From positions 3,968,001 to 4,032,000 of the forward strand of contig OY744473.1 in assembly GCA_963556145.1 (NCBI GenBank): DNA of 64,000 nucleotides, in the 5' to 3' direction. The stretch is from Hygrocybe punicea (taxonomy: Eukaryota > Basidiomycota > Agaricomycetes > Agaricales > Hygrophoraceae). The notes under the pieces were generated by a model. The model ran no database searches and was not told the origin of the DNA. It saw only the letters and a list, made by a program, of their open reading frames with translations. Position numbers and translations under genes: made by a program. Positions 43,825 through 54,019 of this stretch are shown piece by piece. Positions within the stretch are counted from its first letter, which is position 1; each line of letters begins with the position of its first letter.

Positions 43825-46800
43825 TGATGAGGGCCCTCCAGTCAGGGGTGGCTAGCTTGAATCCAATTCTGCGAATGCCTTCAACCAAGGATCCTCTAAT
43901 AGCTTTGAGGAAACTGATGTGAACATCAAATGTAGACATGTGGTCTGGCTCAGCTGTTAAGATTCTTGCAGCAGCTAAGTCCTGATGAGAGGAGCCAGCA
44001 TTGGAGATGGTGAAGGAATACACTTGAATGGGTGATTGAGGGCGAATAGGAGGTGCTTCCATGCGAAGCTGAGTGAGTAGATTGGATTCTGGATATAATG
44101 GGCCTGATCTGACACTAAATGGGGATCTGGGATCCTTGGAGGGAAATAAGGGCGAAATGCGTTCTCCTGCATTTAAGGCATTGGCACGATCAAATGGAAG
44201 TCTGGCATATTCATCAGAGGGGGTATTGATTTCCTCACCCTCTGGCAAGGACCAAGTATTGTCTGAGACAGGTGGCAATTGTAACAAAGGTATATCTTCA
44301 AGTGGGGGTGGTGTAGGCGAAAGCGATATCAAGCCTGGAGGGGAATCGAGCGGCTGCTGGGCTTCTTCAATGGCCTGACTGAGGTCTGAATTAAATTCTG
44401 TTATTGCTTCTGAATCTGGGGAATCAGACCTAGTCCAAGCGAACCATTCTAATTCTTCATCTGAGTCTGTGTCCATGGATTCATCAGAAGATGAATTAAT
44501 GTCCTCAGAAGAGGACACACTGATAGGTCTAGTCCTAGATCCAGGTTCCTGATAAGGCTGAGGTAGAGATGAATTTATGGAAGTGGTATGAGGAATAATG
44601 ATGGTGAGTGGATCTGGTTTGGGGCTTAGGATCTTGACAGCCTTATTTTCAGAGTCACTCCCAGAATAAACAGAAGAAGATGATTGAGAATCTACAGACA
44701 TAGAAGTATTTTTAATATCTATGTATTTATTTGAAGAATATAAATAATTATCACTATTATTATTTAAATCTGGCAAAATTTCCTCAAAGATAGGAGACTT
44801 AGGAGAATATTCTAAATCACCATATAGATCATCAAAAGACATAGAAGGGGAGCTAGAGACTAAAGGTACAAAATTTTCACTACTATTAAAGGGGGTAAAA
44901 GGGGGAGTAGGCAAATAAGAAGTAGCAGGGAACCAAATGTTTCCTACATCGGAACCAGGGGTGGCATGGTTGGAGACGTCTGATAAGAGGTCCGGATCGC
45001 TGGGGGGCTGGGAAATCGGCTCGCGTCCCAATTCGGCATGAGGAGGGGGTGGAAATGCGTAATTTACCTCTGCGTGGTTGTAAAGCATGCGGGGCGGTTC
45101 GAGCACGACGGGGTTGATATATCTGACCTGGCCGACGGGCCAGTCCCAGTCGTCATCAGCAGGGAAAACAAATTCGGGGGTTTTCGCGGAAGTGGGGTAG
45201 TGATTGATGAGACCGGGCGAAGTGTCGCGTAAATGGGCATCAAGCGGCATATTGAGACCAGGTGGGAGTCCGTGGTCATAAACGAGCGCCGCCGGGGCGC
45301 TACGTTCATGATTTGCCGGTATATAGTTAGTGGATTCGAGGAGGGATGCAACTAACGGCGCGCGCGGAGAAGTGGGGATAATAACGTCAAGGAGGTCACT
45401 ATCAGGGATGGCGTTGTGGCCGTTCATGGGTTCCGTGCGTATTGCGAGCTGAACGGTGGCCGCCGGGGCCGTATAATCGTCAAAAGAAGGCTTTTTCGTG
45501 AGTGAGGTAAAATCCGGGCATTTTTCGTGAGCGGGGTGCCTAGTACACACCGTGCAACCTGGCCATTCTACTTCCCCTTCATCACCTGCCTCGTATCCGT
45601 CACGATCTGTATGTTCGAACAGGTCGCGGCTGATGTCGAGGGCGGAATGGTGAATGTCATTGGTGGGGGCCGTTGAGTGGACTTCGGATCCCCGGAAATG
45701 AAAGAAATTGCTGTCCGTGGTCGCGGAAAGGTCCGTGGTACCATCTGCGAGGGTCGAAGTATTTTCCGGAGGCATGGTAGTAGTCAGGGAGGGGCGTCTA
45801 CGGCCACGCTCCGTGTACTGTAGTGGAAGTCGTTTGTCAGTGAACAGATGAAGCGGGATCTTTCCCACCTCGTAGTCCCATTCCCAGCCTTCGATTGGGC
45901 TCCAACCGCGCGCCTCGTCGTTGGTCAACAACGATTCGCGGTCGTCCTCGCCAGTGAGCGTGATAGTGGGGACAGAAGAGCCAACCGTGGGAATCCGCGT
46001 GACCGGTAAGTTAATGGGGTTACGGGGCGGTTCTAAGGGCGGAATAATGTCGCCGGGGCGCGTGCGAGGGTCACGAGTGGTCACTGGGAAAGAATAAAAG
46101 TCCTCTATGTAAGGAGGAGGGACAGGGGGAGGAGAAAAGTTCTCCTCAGTAGAAGGGTTAGCAAATGGGTAAAATTGAAAAACTAAATGTCCCATCCTTA
46201 AAGAGGGGGGGACACTTGGAGAATTTATTGTAGCTAGAGAAGCATTTAATAAAATTCCGTGCTCAAAAGGAACACCAAGGGAATCAATCCCCGGAGAAAG
46301 CCTATATCCTACAGTGGCAGCAATCAAAAATTTACTTAAATGGGGAGATTGGTAATCAAGGGAATTTCCCAAAAAGGAAGTGATAAGTCGGCCAGCATCT
46401 GGATGACCATTGGAGTGGATCCCTTCTACAGGGAGAGGAAGAGGGTGGTTATTGATCATAAAAGGTGGGATCTGGGGGGTTTGTGCAGCAGACATGGCTA
46501 CTGTCTCTCCCATTTCTTCAGAGTTTTTATAGCAATTCCTATCTAAATTTCCCTGGTGTGAAAATCCATTTCTTATCTTTCTCCTTTTAGAAAATTCAGA
46601 TTCTTCATTGTTCATGTCATCACAATGGGCTATGGACAATGCAAAAAGTTTCGAGCCATCATATGCATTTTTGGGGATATTGAAGCATGAGATACTTTTA
46701 TCTCCTTTTACTTCAGACTTATCCTTATCCAAATAAGGCTTATCCTGTAAGCATGTAATCATTTCGGTAAAATAATTCGGTTTAAGCGGAGTTTGAAATT

Positions 46801-49468
46801 GCGGATTATAGCGGACTAATGCCTTATTTTGTTCATAAGACTTAGTTAAAGGAATTGTAGTGGTTTCTTCAAGTTCCATAGGTAAAGTGCATAAATAGGA
46901 TGTTGAGGCATGGGCAGTAGTAGCTCCTCTGATGTGATTAACTTGAGAATGGCTTGGTGTGACCATTAGTTCAAATCTGTTTGTCAAATCTTCAGGATTC
47001 TTGAATACTAAATATGTACCATCTATTCTTTCATCAATAGAAACATAGTTGCCTCTTTGCCATGGTCTTCCAAGTAATAAATCAAATGGCACTGTCTCTC
47101 CTATGTAAAGATTGGCATAGGTAAGGACACCACCACAAGTCAATGGAACTTCTGAGACCAATCCTTTTAATGTTCCTTCACCTCCATTAGCATCATTCAT
47201 TGTGAGAATTTTTCCTACATCCATAGGTCTTTGGATAATTTCTTTCCAGACTTTTTTACTAATCACATTTAACTGGGATCCAGTGTCAATGATGGCTTCA
47301 ATAGGTCTTCTATCACATTCCATCTGAAGCCTGATTAACACTCCACGATCCTTGGTTATGAATGAGCTTGCAATGGCAGATACCTTTGCATTCTTTCTCT
47401 TGATCATGTCTGTTAATTGCTCAGATAATTCCTTGGAAGAAGCTAATACTTCACGAACGCGCAGGGTAACTGGTGTGTCAAGGATTTGATTGACAACTTG
47501 AGTTTCTCCAATATTGACTGAAATTTCAGATTGTCTGGGAGTGGGCTTTGGACGAGTTATGGCATTATGTCTTTCAGCCATGATCTTGTTCTTATCTATG
47601 TTTGCCTTGTGTCCTTGTATATGAGTCTTGGCTGGCTTTGTTGGAGAAGGATCTATCATCTCCACATCTGAATCTGTGTCTGAAGGAATATGTATTGGGG
47701 CTCTTATATCCATTGGAACAGGTTGTTTTGTATGCAGATCTTCTGTAGGATGGAATGGGTTTGTCTTCTTGAGAGCAAAAGGTAATGGTGCGGGTACATG
47801 TGCTTGAGCTTGCTTCTGTGCTGAAAGAGGGCCGGGTTTGACTGGGCCTTTAGGAATGGGTGGCAGTACTGTATTAGGCCTTATATTCTCTTTTCCTTTG
47901 GCCTTAATACCTGTGGGAGGATATACTCCATCTAATACTTCCTTCCTTGCTGCACCAATTTTCTGTGGTCCTCTGACTGCAGGCAGGATTTGTATTTCTT
48001 CTTCCTTGATTGTAGGTATAGTATATGCTTCAAAATCTTCTTCAGCATCAGATTGATAGTAATCAGAGAATTGATCTTGTAATACATAGAAGTGTGACTG
48101 GACATTGCTGGCCTTTTCAGCTACATGTCTATCAATTGCTTGTACAAATGTCTCACCCATATTTCTGCGAATTATTGAGCCATCTGGATAAACAATCCTT
48201 CCAAGACCATCCTTGGTTATCTTGCCTGTCTTGAGTAATTCATTTATTTGGAAACATGTTTGCATTCCATGTCCTTGTCCTCCACAACCATAGCAGGTCA
48301 TGGGTCCTCTTTGTTCATTGGAAGGAGTAAACGAATTGGTAGGGGTAAACGAACTAGTAGAAGGGTTTGGTGGAAGGCCAACACTATTGGCAGCTGAGAT
48401 TTTGAAGGGAGGTCTTTGTGTTTGCTGTGACTGTGCTTGCTTTTGCTGAGGTTGTTTCAACTCAGGTGGGCTAATACAGTGAGCAATGTCTGGATCTAGC
48501 TTCAAGGCTCTATAGTATGCTAGTCCATACTTAATATCATCCAAAGAAAGCTTTCCCATTTGCTTGATTAAAGACTCTACTTCATTCTGGTGTGATGATG
48601 ATGTGGAGGTAGACTTCCTGTCTATCCCCTTCCTGCCATTATCTTTCTTCTCAGTTTCTTTCCTTACTGTCTTCTTAAATAGTTCATCATCTGAATCATA
48701 TGCCTTGGATTTGAATGCCTTCTTCTTCTTGCTAGCTTTCTTTCTCTTGATGCAGGCTTCATAGTCACTATCTGTATCATACTCTGATGAATCATCTGTA
48801 TCAGAGTCTTCTGAAACAGAGTTGTCTAGTCTTCCTGGTATATCTGAATCTGAATCTGCTAGATTCATGTCAAACCTATTCCTTTCAAATAGAGTTTCTG
48901 CAACCTTAATGACATCTTTCATAGGGAATGGAGATGTGACATCTAAAGGTGTTGATCCAGTGTTGAGACGTGTCTCAATGATATGTCTGAGGTTCTTGTT
49001 GATTCCATGCCAGAAGTATGCAGCCTTTTCATCTGCAGAGATCTTCTTCTTGCTCTCTAACCATCCTGCAATAGTAATGAACCTGCGTTCATATTGCTTC
49101 CATTTGGTGAGAGTTCTAATCTGCTTAAGTTTCCAAATGCGTGCAAGGGTCATGAGATCTCTAACAATGTATCTTGTTTCCTTTAGGGCAGCATCAAAGT
49201 AGCGAGTAATATCTTTCTCAAGAGTATTCCAGTCCTGGGATATGTAACTCTCCAGGGCTTCAATGAGCTTGACTACTTTGGTGGAGCAGTAATCTACAAT
49301 CCTTTCACATTTCTCTTTATCAGAAACAGCATAGGATTTGCACATTTGATTGTAATGCCTTAAGAATCTCTTGACTTCTTCATAGCTTCCTTTGAATTTA
49401 GCTGGGGCAGACTTCTGCCCTAGTAGGGGCATCATGTCTGGGGTACGAGCACTGGTGCTTGTGGACAT
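43487..49468 (-). CDS. Gypsy gag-protease, unusually long (1,993 residues)
   Basis: ATG at 49468, 48 bp inside the primer-binding site. The capsid-like N-terminal part (KFKGSYEEVKRFLRHYNQMC, WKQYERRFITIAGWLESKKK) is followed by an acidic/basic linker and one CCHC zinc knuckle (CYGCGGQGHGMQTC, about residues 391-404). The aspartic protease motif AIIDTGSQLNVISKKVW lies near residue 725. About 1,150 further residues follow before the stop: largely disordered Pro/Ser/Asp-rich sequence, then an apparently folded end (EEGVSEGLPEPATEYFRPLH...RRPEAVADLLKEGYFDPPKY). A gag plus protease normally needs far less length, so this downstream region is extra. The next gene, pol, overlaps in another frame. 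Confidence 0.9.
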   Translation of the reverse strand: MSTSTSARTPDMMPLLGQKSAPAKFKGSYEEVKRFLRHYNQMCKSYAVSDKEKCERIVDYCSTKVVKLIEALESYISQDWNTLEKDITRYFDAALKETRYIVRDLMTLARIWKLKQIRTLTKWKQYERRFITIAGWLESKKKISADEKAAYFWHGINKNLRHIIETRLNTGSTPLDVTSPFPMKDVIKVAETLFERNRFDMNLADSDSDIPGRLDNSVSEDSDTDDSSEYDTDSDYEACIKRKKASKKKKAFKSKAYDSDDELFKKTVRKETEKKDNGRKGIDRKSTSTSSSHQNEVESLIKQMGKLSLDDIKYGLAYYRALKLDPDIAHCISPPELKQPQQKQAQSQQTQRPPFKISAANSVGLPPNPSTSSFTPTNSFTPSNEQRGPMTCYGCGGQGHGMQTCFQINELLKTGKITKDGLGRIVYPDGSIIRRNMGETFVQAIDRHVAEKASNVQSHFYVLQDQFSDYYQSDAEEDFEAYTIPTIKEEEIQILPAVRGPQKIGAARKEVLDGVYPPTGIKAKGKENIRPNTVLPPIPKGPVKPGPLSAQKQAQAHVPAPLPFALKKTNPFHPTEDLHTKQPVPMDIRAPIHIPSDTDSDVEMIDPSPTKPAKTHIQGHKANIDKNKIMAERHNAITRPKPTPRQSEISVNIGETQVVNQILDTPVTLRVREVLASSKELSEQLTDMIKRKNAKVSAIASSFITKDRGVLIRLQMECDRRPIEAIIDTGSQLNVISKKVWKEIIQRPMDVGKILTMNDANGGEGTLKGLVSEVPLTCGGVLTYANLYIGETVPFDLLLGRPWQRGNYVSIDERIDGTYLVFKNPEDLTNRFELMVTPSHSQVNHIRGATTAHASTSYLCTLPMELEETTTIPLTKSYEQNKALVRYNPQFQTPLKPNYFTEMITCLQDKPYLDKDKSEVKGDKSISCFNIPKNAYDGSKLFALSIAHCDDMNNEESEFSKRRKIRNGFSHQGNLDRNCYKNSEEMGETVAMSAAQTPQIPPFMINNHPLPLPVEGIHSNGHPDAGRLITSFLGNSLDYQSPHLSKFLIAATVGYRLSPGIDSLGVPFEHGILLNASLATINSPSVPPSLRMGHLVFQFYPFANPSTEENFSPPPVPPPYIEDFYSFPVTTRDPRTRPGDIIPPLEPPRNPINLPVTRIPTVGSSVPTITLTGEDDRESLLTNDEARGWSPIEGWEWDYEVGKIPLHLFTDKRLPLQYTERGRRRPSLTTTMPPENTSTLADGTTDLSATTDSNFFHFRGSEVHSTAPTNDIHHSALDISRDLFEHTDRDGYEAGDEGEVEWPGCTVCTRHPAHEKCPDFTSLTKKPSFDDYTAPAATVQLAIRTEPMNGHNAIPDSDLLDVIIPTSPRAPLVASLLESTNYIPANHERSAPAALVYDHGLPPGLNMPLDAHLRDTSPGLINHYPTSAKTPEFVFPADDDWDWPVGQVRYINPVVLEPPRMLYNHAEVNYAFPPPPHAELGREPISQPPSDPDLLSDVSNHATPGSDVGNIWFPATSYLPTPPFTPFNSSENFVPLVSSSPSMSFDDLYGDLEYSPKSPIFEEILPDLNNNSDNYLYSSNKYIDIKNTSMSVDSQSSSSVYSGSDSENKAVKILSPKPDPLTIIIPHTTSINSSLPQPYQEPGSRTRPISVSSSEDINSSSDESMDTDSDEELEWFAWTRSDSPDSEAITEFNSDLSQAIEEAQQPLDSPPGLISLSPTPPPLEDIPLLQLPPVSDNTWSLPEGEEINTPSDEYARLPFDRANALNAGERISPLFPSKDPRSPFSVRSGPLYPESNLLTQLRMEAPPIRPQSPIQVYSFTISNAGSSHQDLAAARILTAEPDHMSTFDVHISFLKAIRGSLVEGIRRIGFKLATPDWRALINERPSNDPVRYYFNHKCLLFRFLEEGVSEGLPEPATEYFRPLHFTESNPLLEEEEITFLKNSSIIFRSNRRMLLSDAINAVLDMRFRRPEAVADLLKEGYFDPPKYLKSTIT

Positions 49469-49515
49469 TGTGTATTAGAGGTATAGAAATGCTTGGGTTA
49501 TTTAAATTTAAAACC

Positions 49516-49532
49516 CCTCGCGGTGGGCTCCA
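49516..49532 (-). other. Primer-binding site of the Gypsy element
   Basis: TGGAGCCCACCGCGAGG on the minus strand, four bases inside the 5' LTR; identical to 20349-20365 in the non-autonomous LTR element. Confidence 0.8.
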
Positions 49533-49536
49533 ATTT

Positions 49537-50944
49537 TGTTATGTGAATGTTTGTTTCACCAAGAATTACCGGAGTTGACTTTGTTCAGGTATCTTCTTGT
49601 TGTTCGTGGGTTTTTAATATCTAAATAACCTATCAGGAAGGGGTTTGTGGGTATATGTACTATATGAATCAATAGAATGTAATAGTGAGGTCTCTTCAAT
49701 TAAGAATTGAGACTTTGAGTAGGTATGAATAGCAATTGGGTGTGTGATGTACTGAAAATACTAATATTCACTACTAGAATATAAAAATATGAACTAATGA
49801 ATACTGATAACAATATTCACCAGTTGAATATGGACAGTTTTGGCTACAGGGCCTATTCAATCAAGAGTATCTCTGGGTATTATAATATCTGACTTAAATC
49901 CGAAGCTTCAAACGCACATTGGCTACTAGTTCAGGGATATCTTTAATACCTTTTGAATACTCTGTTTTTTGTTTAGGATGAAACCTTAACCTTAGAAGTG
50001 TATCTATTTAGGATGAAACCTTAACCTTAGAAATGTATCTAGCTGACTAATGCTGACTAATGAATTGATTGAACTGAGTGAACTGGGTGAATTCTCCTTG
50101 ATGACAAGGGGAACTCAGGGAATGATAGAATAAGAGTGAACTAGACTGGATTGCAAGCACTAGCTACTACAATGAGTAACTACTAGTACTAAGAGAATGA
50201 GGGATCACACTGTGTGAACCCAACTGAGAGTGACTACTGAGTGGTGAGGGGGGAAATCCTACTGACTACTGGAATTTGGGGGCCCTATTTATACTGTTGG
50301 AGAACAATGGGGGACTGAGAACAATGGGAAAGTGAGAACAATAGGACTGAGTCATGAGAACAATGGATGGCATCAAAGAGGCTGTGAACAATGGGCTCTA
50401 TCTCCATTTGGACTGTTTAGAACAATAGACTGCTCAGAACAATAGACCATTGTCTTTATGTAAGCAGAATATCACAATCACTCTCTGATGCATCCTATCT
50501 TATCATTATCTTATCATCCTCTTGTTCACATCTTATCTAATCATTTCCCATTATCTAGCTGAGCCGCTTTTGATCAATACAAGTAAACAAGATTTGTAAT
50601 CAATCCATTATTGCTAATATAGGTAACAATGCTAGTTGGGCTTGTCTCCTTGCACGCGCAATACAGAGAAATATATAATAAATACTAATGAGTGGGGGAT
50701 GTGCCTCTGTGCACCATACATAAACGGCTAGGTCTGGGCATTACTAGTGAAGCCATAATAAATGATATAAAGGTAAGCATATATGCTATTTGTGTCTGTT
50801 CACTAGCATGCGTAATGTGGAAAGGCATAGAATGGGTACTAATGAGTGTAGGTGTGCATCCATAGTGTTGCACTTAAATATCTAAGTCCGTGGTCCGATG
50901 GTAAACCCATGACATTACACCCAAAAACACTTGGGGTCATGACA
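49537..50944 (-). repeat. 5' LTR of the Gypsy element
   Basis: 1,408 bp, paired with 35891-37298. Confidence 0.95.
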
Positions 50945-51522
50945 ACGCGTCAACAGACGCGCAGACGTCGTTTGCGAGGAATTCGGCATGGCAACGATGA
51001 AGAAGGACGCGGAAAGGGCCAACAACGGCAACAACCACGCACAAAAAAAACGCGGAAAGCGAGAGAACTGGCCGCGGAGAGCGAGAGAACTGGCCGGGAG
51101 AGTGGTGCACCCACCCTGGTCGCCAGGTAAGTCTTTTTTCGTTTGCTGTCGAATTTTCCCCACCACCGCAGACAGGCATGGTCCACGCCTTCGACCATCC
51201 TGCCTCCATCCGCCCGCCAATGCACCGTACCAGGCCCGAAGATGCCCCAGCCTGAAGCTACAACCACCCCACCTCCCATCCCACCTCCTGCTTCCCTCGT
51301 GAAACCCAGCGCCACATCAATTGATGTGCGCCTGGTCTTCACGAGGAGATTTGGAGGTTGGTTCACGGTTCGAACCGTGTTCGAACGCAGACCGAATGCG
51401 TTGAAACCGTTCGACGCGGTTCCGGTTCCGGTTCGGCATTTGGCTGAACCAAACCAACGGTTTCGGTTCCGGTTTTCCAAAAAAGTCAAAAAACTGGACC
51501 GAACCAAACTTCGGCAACACTA

Positions 51523-53050
51523 ATGAATTGCCACCAACAGCGAAGGAGAAGACAAAGACGCCGAGATGCAATGGCTAGTTATTATTTTTATTTATCTTGA
51601 TGCCTGTGCTCATTTGACTTCAGAAAGGACCCAGAACAGCTTGGTGCGGATAACTGTTCGTATCTGGGTCAAATGTTCATGATGTACTCAATTTTTTCAG
51701 GACGACGCGTCTTTTAATATTGTTGATATCCACCATCAACGAAACCGTGGGCCAAAATCTCCTGACCCTGCATATCTCAATCAGATTCGTCGGTCTACGA
51801 AAGCTGGCAATAACGAATCTGAATTGGATGCCGAACCTCAATTGAATGCCGAATCTGAATCTGAGGTAAGGCAGCCTAATAGGGGAGCGACAGCTGAATC
51901 TGAATCACACACCGGATCTGAATCCGAGGCAAGGCCGCCTAATAGGAGAGAACGAAGACGAAGGGCCCGTCATGCACGTAAGGCATACAGCTCGAAGTCG
52001 ACAAATCCAAGGAAGTTAGGTTTCTACCCGCCGCAATGGAGAGATATCATTGAAGATGCTAAGTTCAAGTATCGCCGATGGATTACTATCACATACGCCT
52101 TTCCGGACCCAAAAAATGAAGACCACCGCAAGGTAGCACTTGATTGTCTCAGCCACGCGTTATTTGAACATCAGGAAAGCGGCATCGGTGTTGAAGACGG
52201 TATGATTTATCTTTGCTTGGGTGTATGGTCACTAACTTGTCACTAGGATATTATGCTGACTATAGGGATAGTATGCTTCACTACATAAGTCCTTTCATGT
52301 AAGGTTCAGTACCATTAATTGTTATCGCCGTAGATCATGGCCGATTGCGCAACTTTTCGTGGCAAGGTTAAGATGGTGGCCAAAACTATTGTGGAACGTT
52401 GTTACAACATTTTCCCTGATGTACCACCATCGGGTCAAGGGGAATATAAGGCCATGATAAAGAAGAATGTCGAGGACTTGGTAAAGGATGGGAAATTCCT
52501 CCAGGACACGAATAAGGATGCACAGGTAAGAAACCACCAAATATTCAATAGCTGTCTGACCATTTGATAGGGACAAACTAACAACTTAATGCATATCGCG
52601 ATTGCAGAGCTCTCACAGTTCTTCTATGGGTCTTTAGGGCTATCACGCCAATTCCCAGATGACTTTGATAACAAAGTTCCTTGTGGGGTAGTTGCCCTCG
52701 TTGCTACTGCAGTATGGTTTCTTATTTGCACTTCAACTTCTGCCTCTCATATCTGTTAAAACAGATTCGATGTATTCTAGATGCCTACGAAGATGGAGCT
52801 TACAATGACAAGCACTTATTTGATGCGGATACATACCGGCCGGTTTATACCGCGATCTGGGACCTAATCAACAGCTTGAAGGGCGACCCTTATCACTGGA
52901 ACAAGTTTTGCGCAGCGCGGAAATTATGGGCAGGAAGTGGAAGGTGAGTTCAAGTAGTGAAATGAAAATAAACAATGCTGATGTTCTAAAAGATACCGAT
53001 CTGCCGAAACGAAAACCCCCTCCAACGATATGAAGCTTGTCTTGGATTAA
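51523..53050 (+). pseudogene. DUF6532-like gene, 3' half, after the nested insertion
   Basis: Resumes in phase with 35099 once the ATGAATTG duplication is removed. Exons fit at 51701-52199, 52247-52298, 52334-52525, 52571-52711, 52765-52943 and 52993-53050 (TAA at 53048). The product has a basic, Glu/Ser-rich linker, then RKLGFYPPQWRDIIEDAKFK, ITYAFPDPKNEDHRKVALDC, YYADYRDSMLHYISPF, FRGKVKMVAKTIVERCYNIF, VEDLVKDGKFLQD, GVVALVATA|IRCILDAYEDG and HWNKFCAARKLWA. This order strongly resembles the DUF6532 family of Basidiomycota, whose function is unknown. Two small defects (no clean donor after 51531-51575, and a one-base phase mismatch at 52298) suggest decay after interruption. Confidence 0.7.
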
Positions 53051-53164
53051 AGTAGATTGGCCCTTGTTTATTTTTAAATATATATATTTTGCTCATGCCG
53101 CATTCAATCTATACTAGTATGAAGTAAGAAACCAAATTACCAAAGCAGCCAAAAGTGGTACATT

Positions 53165-53345
53165 TCAGGCCTAGGCTATGGGGCACTATATAGATATGTG
53201 ACTAGGCTACGTAGTGCTTCATAGCTTGCCTAATAGGCTACATAGTGCTACATAGATAGTGTGTGACCCTACATAGTGCTACAGAGTACAAGACCTCACT
53301 ACAAGTGCTATGGTTGCTATAGCTGCTATGGGGTTGCTATGGCTT
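53165..53345. repeat. Right subterminal CTATG/CATAG repeats of the composite
   Basis: GGCTACATAGTGCTACATAG and GTTGCTATGGCTTGCTAT blocks mirror 28296-28475. Confidence 0.65.
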
Positions 53346-53505
53346 GCTATATAGGGACCAGTAGCGAACTTTTGCTGATGAAAATGACCAAATATCAAGA
53401 GTATACCCTTACCCCTGCATACCCTGCAGATACCCATACCCCTGGGCCTCGGGTACATAATCGTGATGGGTACGGGTATGGGTACAGCCCCAGAAGGTCA
53501 TGGGT

Positions 53506-53524
53506 GTACCCCTGTCATGCACTA
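53506..53524 (-). repeat. Right 19-bp terminal inverted repeat of the composite
   Basis: GTACCCCTGTCATGCACTA, a perfect inverse of 27610-27628. It is followed by CTCCTAAT, which matches the left flank at 7 of 8 positions. Confidence 0.75.
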
Positions 53525-53702
53525 CTCCTAATCAATGTCAAGTCACAACCAGGCATATCTGCCAGTGATAGACTCAATGGCACTGACCCCACTTTCACAT
53601 CTCCCTTCCTCAATGCTACCATCAACCCTAGCACAGGCACAGGCACACCATTGTAGAGACTCGATGTCCCCCTGAGTCCATATTGTCAATATCTCACGAA
53701 TC

Positions 53703-54019
53703 TAGTGTATTGCATGGGTATTGAAACCTGTGCGGGTAAAATGTATGGGTACGGGTAGGTACGGGTACGGGTACGGATTCCCGTACCCGTCAGCTTCAAT
53801 CTGAGCCAAAGATCACCTAAAACAGTCAAGTATTGACTGAGATATGATTAAAACACTGAAATAGAGTGTTTTAATCATATCTCCCTCAATACTTAACCGT
53901 TTTGGATGATCTTTGGCTCAAAATGATGGGTAAAATCGGCGGGTTTCGGATCACGGGTACGTCGGGTGCGGGTACGGGTACAGCCAATTGTACCCATGGG
54001 TTACCTGTGCCATTAACTA
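53703..54019. mobile_element. 317-bp hAT-type MITE with an internal hairpin
   Basis: Inserted in the solo LTR with perfect 8-bp duplication CACGAATC (53695-53702 and 54020-54027). Ends TAGTGTATTGCATGGG and GCCATTAACTA. The centre is a long inverted repeat of about 55 bp per arm (GAGCCAAAGATCACC...GATCTTTGGCTC). GGGTAC repeats flank it. Non-coding. Confidence 0.8.

Larger units (their letters stand above)
35891..50944 (-). mobile_element. Complete Ty3/Gypsy LTR retrotransposon
   Basis: LTRs of exactly 1,408 bp (35891-37298 and 49537-50944) with TGTTATG...CATGACA ends and, as far as I compared, no differences. The 4-bp duplication ACGC lies at 35887-35890 and 50945-50948. The primer-binding site at 49516-49532 places the 5' LTR on the right, so the element runs on the minus strand: gag-protease (49468-43487), pol (43824-39376), then a small third frame (38099-37533). 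Long intact frames and matching LTRs argue for recent, possibly still active, insertion. Confidence 0.95.
35100..51522. mobile_element. Non-autonomous hAT element, triplet-rich family, copy 4, split by Gypsy
   Basis: Perfect 8-bp duplication ATGAATTG at 35092-35099 and 51523-51530. Ends TAGTGATGCCGAAGTTCGG and CTTCGGCAACACTA. The element itself is 35100-35890 plus 50949-51522 (about 1.4 kb); the rest is the Gypsy insertion. The left part has CAG/GCA/ACG triplets. Confidence 0.9.
27610..53524. mobile_element. Outer DNA transposon with cargo genes, about 9.5 kb before nested insertions
   Basis: The ends share a perfect 19-bp inverted repeat TAGTGCATGACAGGGGTAC. The flanks match at 7 of 8 bases (TTCCTAAT at 27602-27609, CTCCTAAT at 53525-53532), and both subterminal regions carry CTATGTAGTGC/CATAGTGCTACATAG repeats (28300-28470 and 53165-53345). 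Inside, once the 16.4-kb nested hAT/Gypsy insertion is removed, lie a Plavaka-type transposase (minus), two small plus-strand genes and a DUF6532-like gene. That one element holds all of these is an inference from the ends and flanks. Confidence 0.6.

Noticed and set aside
35887..50948. A 5-bp duplication around the Gypsy LTRs
   Set aside because: The fifth base does not match (GACGC against ACGCG); only the 4-bp ACGC is supported.
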